Source: Pseudomonas japonica (GTDB lineage: Bacteria; Pseudomonadota; Gammaproteobacteria; Pseudomonadales; Pseudomonadaceae). From it: a stretch of DNA of 64,000 nt. Every line of letters starts with the position of its first letter. The first letter of the stretch is position 1. The notes under the pieces were generated by a model, which was not told the origin of the DNA, searched no databases, and saw only the letters and a list, made by a program, of their open reading frames with translations. The stretch spans positions 248,001 to 312,000 of the forward strand of contig NZ_FZOL01000003.1 of NCBI RefSeq assembly GCF_900188455.1. Direction: 5' to 3'. The position numbers and the translations under genes are program-made. Below, in pieces: positions 63,851 through 64,000 of this stretch.

Positions 63851-64000
63851 TCAACGCACGGTGACCGTGCTCAGCTCGGCGCCATCCTCGCTCATCACGT
63901 GGGTGGCGCAGGCCATGCAGGGGTCGAAGGAGTGCAGGGTGCGGAGGATTTCCACCGGCTGGTCGGCGACCGCCACCGGGGTGTTGAGCAGCGCCGCCTC
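63851..64000 (-). CDS. hupL: HupL, uptake [NiFe]-hydrogenase large subunit (C-terminal 49 aa)
   Basis: Only the end of the gene is in the window. It shows the nickel-site motif [10 protein letters not shown] and then [15 protein letters not shown], the 15-residue tail that HupD removes after the His. The motif and tail fit group 1 membrane-bound uptake hydrogenases. The remainder and hupS lie to the right. Confidence 0.93.
   Translation of the reverse strand, partial: EAALLNTPVAVADQPVEILRTLHSFDPCMACATHVMSEDGAELSTVTVR

Noticed and set aside
1..64000. tRNA or rRNA genes
   Set aside because: No cloverleaf with TTCGAATC-type loops or rRNA-like sequence was recognised by eye on either strand.

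Overview
The window is GC-rich, densely coded DNA that reads as a Pseudomonas chromosome. Three things support this. The arginine-transaminase locus follows the Pseudomonas aeruginosa order (regulator, aruR, aruS, permease, acyl-CoA genes, aruI, aruH, quinone reductase). A nosP-nahK pair is present. REP-type elements ending in GTAGGAGC/GCTCCTAC lie between transcription units. The species cannot be fixed from sequence alone. The hydrogenase block resembles the Azotobacter/Pseudomonas hox arrangement.

1-13.2 kb: the N-terminal part of an unrecognised, possibly M66-like protein; a large lipoprotein; then a ten-gene plus-strand operon. The operon encodes an HsaC/BphC-type extradiol dioxygenase, IpdA and IpdB, an enoyl-CoA hydratase, IpdC, an EchA20-type ring hydrolase, a heteromeric acyl-CoA dehydrogenase pair, a FadA6-type thiolase and an SDR dehydrogenase. 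Together these look like the machinery that opens and beta-oxidises the last two rings (C/D) of steroids or a similar polycyclic compound. 13.3-26.7 kb: an orphan gene behind a hairpin that covers its ribosome site; a valine-type acyl-CoA dehydrogenase/hydrolase pair; a porin; the nitric-oxide sensor NosP with its kinase NahK; a frameshifted aldo/keto reductase; an MFS transporter divergent from CdaR; and an enoyl-CoA hydratase divergent from a TetR-type regulator.

26.7-46 kb: an arginine/polyamine region. AruR, a periplasmic binding protein and the hybrid kinase AruS form one operon. A permease follows, behind a short arginine-containing leader ORF. The catabolic operon then encodes arginine to 2-ketoarginine (AruH), to 4-guanidinobutyraldehyde (AruI), to 4-guanidinobutyrate (aldehyde dehydrogenase), plus three CoA-pathway enzymes of unknown substrate. 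A spermidine/putrescine-type binding protein, a class III aminotransferase and a LuxR regulator follow. A TetR-type operator motif and a TTACATC motif recur in front of these units.

46-54.3 kb: mixed genes, namely a P1/DmpA-type peptidase, a BacA/YddA-type ABC exporter, a small lipoprotein, a DUF3077/DUF6124-like small protein below a candidate small RNA, an SDR/LysR divergent pair, and an AT-richer OLD-family ATPase-nuclease that looks recently acquired. 54.3-64 kb: on the minus strand, a tightly overlapping uptake [NiFe]-hydrogenase operon, hupL (C-terminus only) C D F G H I J K hypA B F C D E, with a short HypF. The structural hupS and most of hupL lie beyond the right edge.
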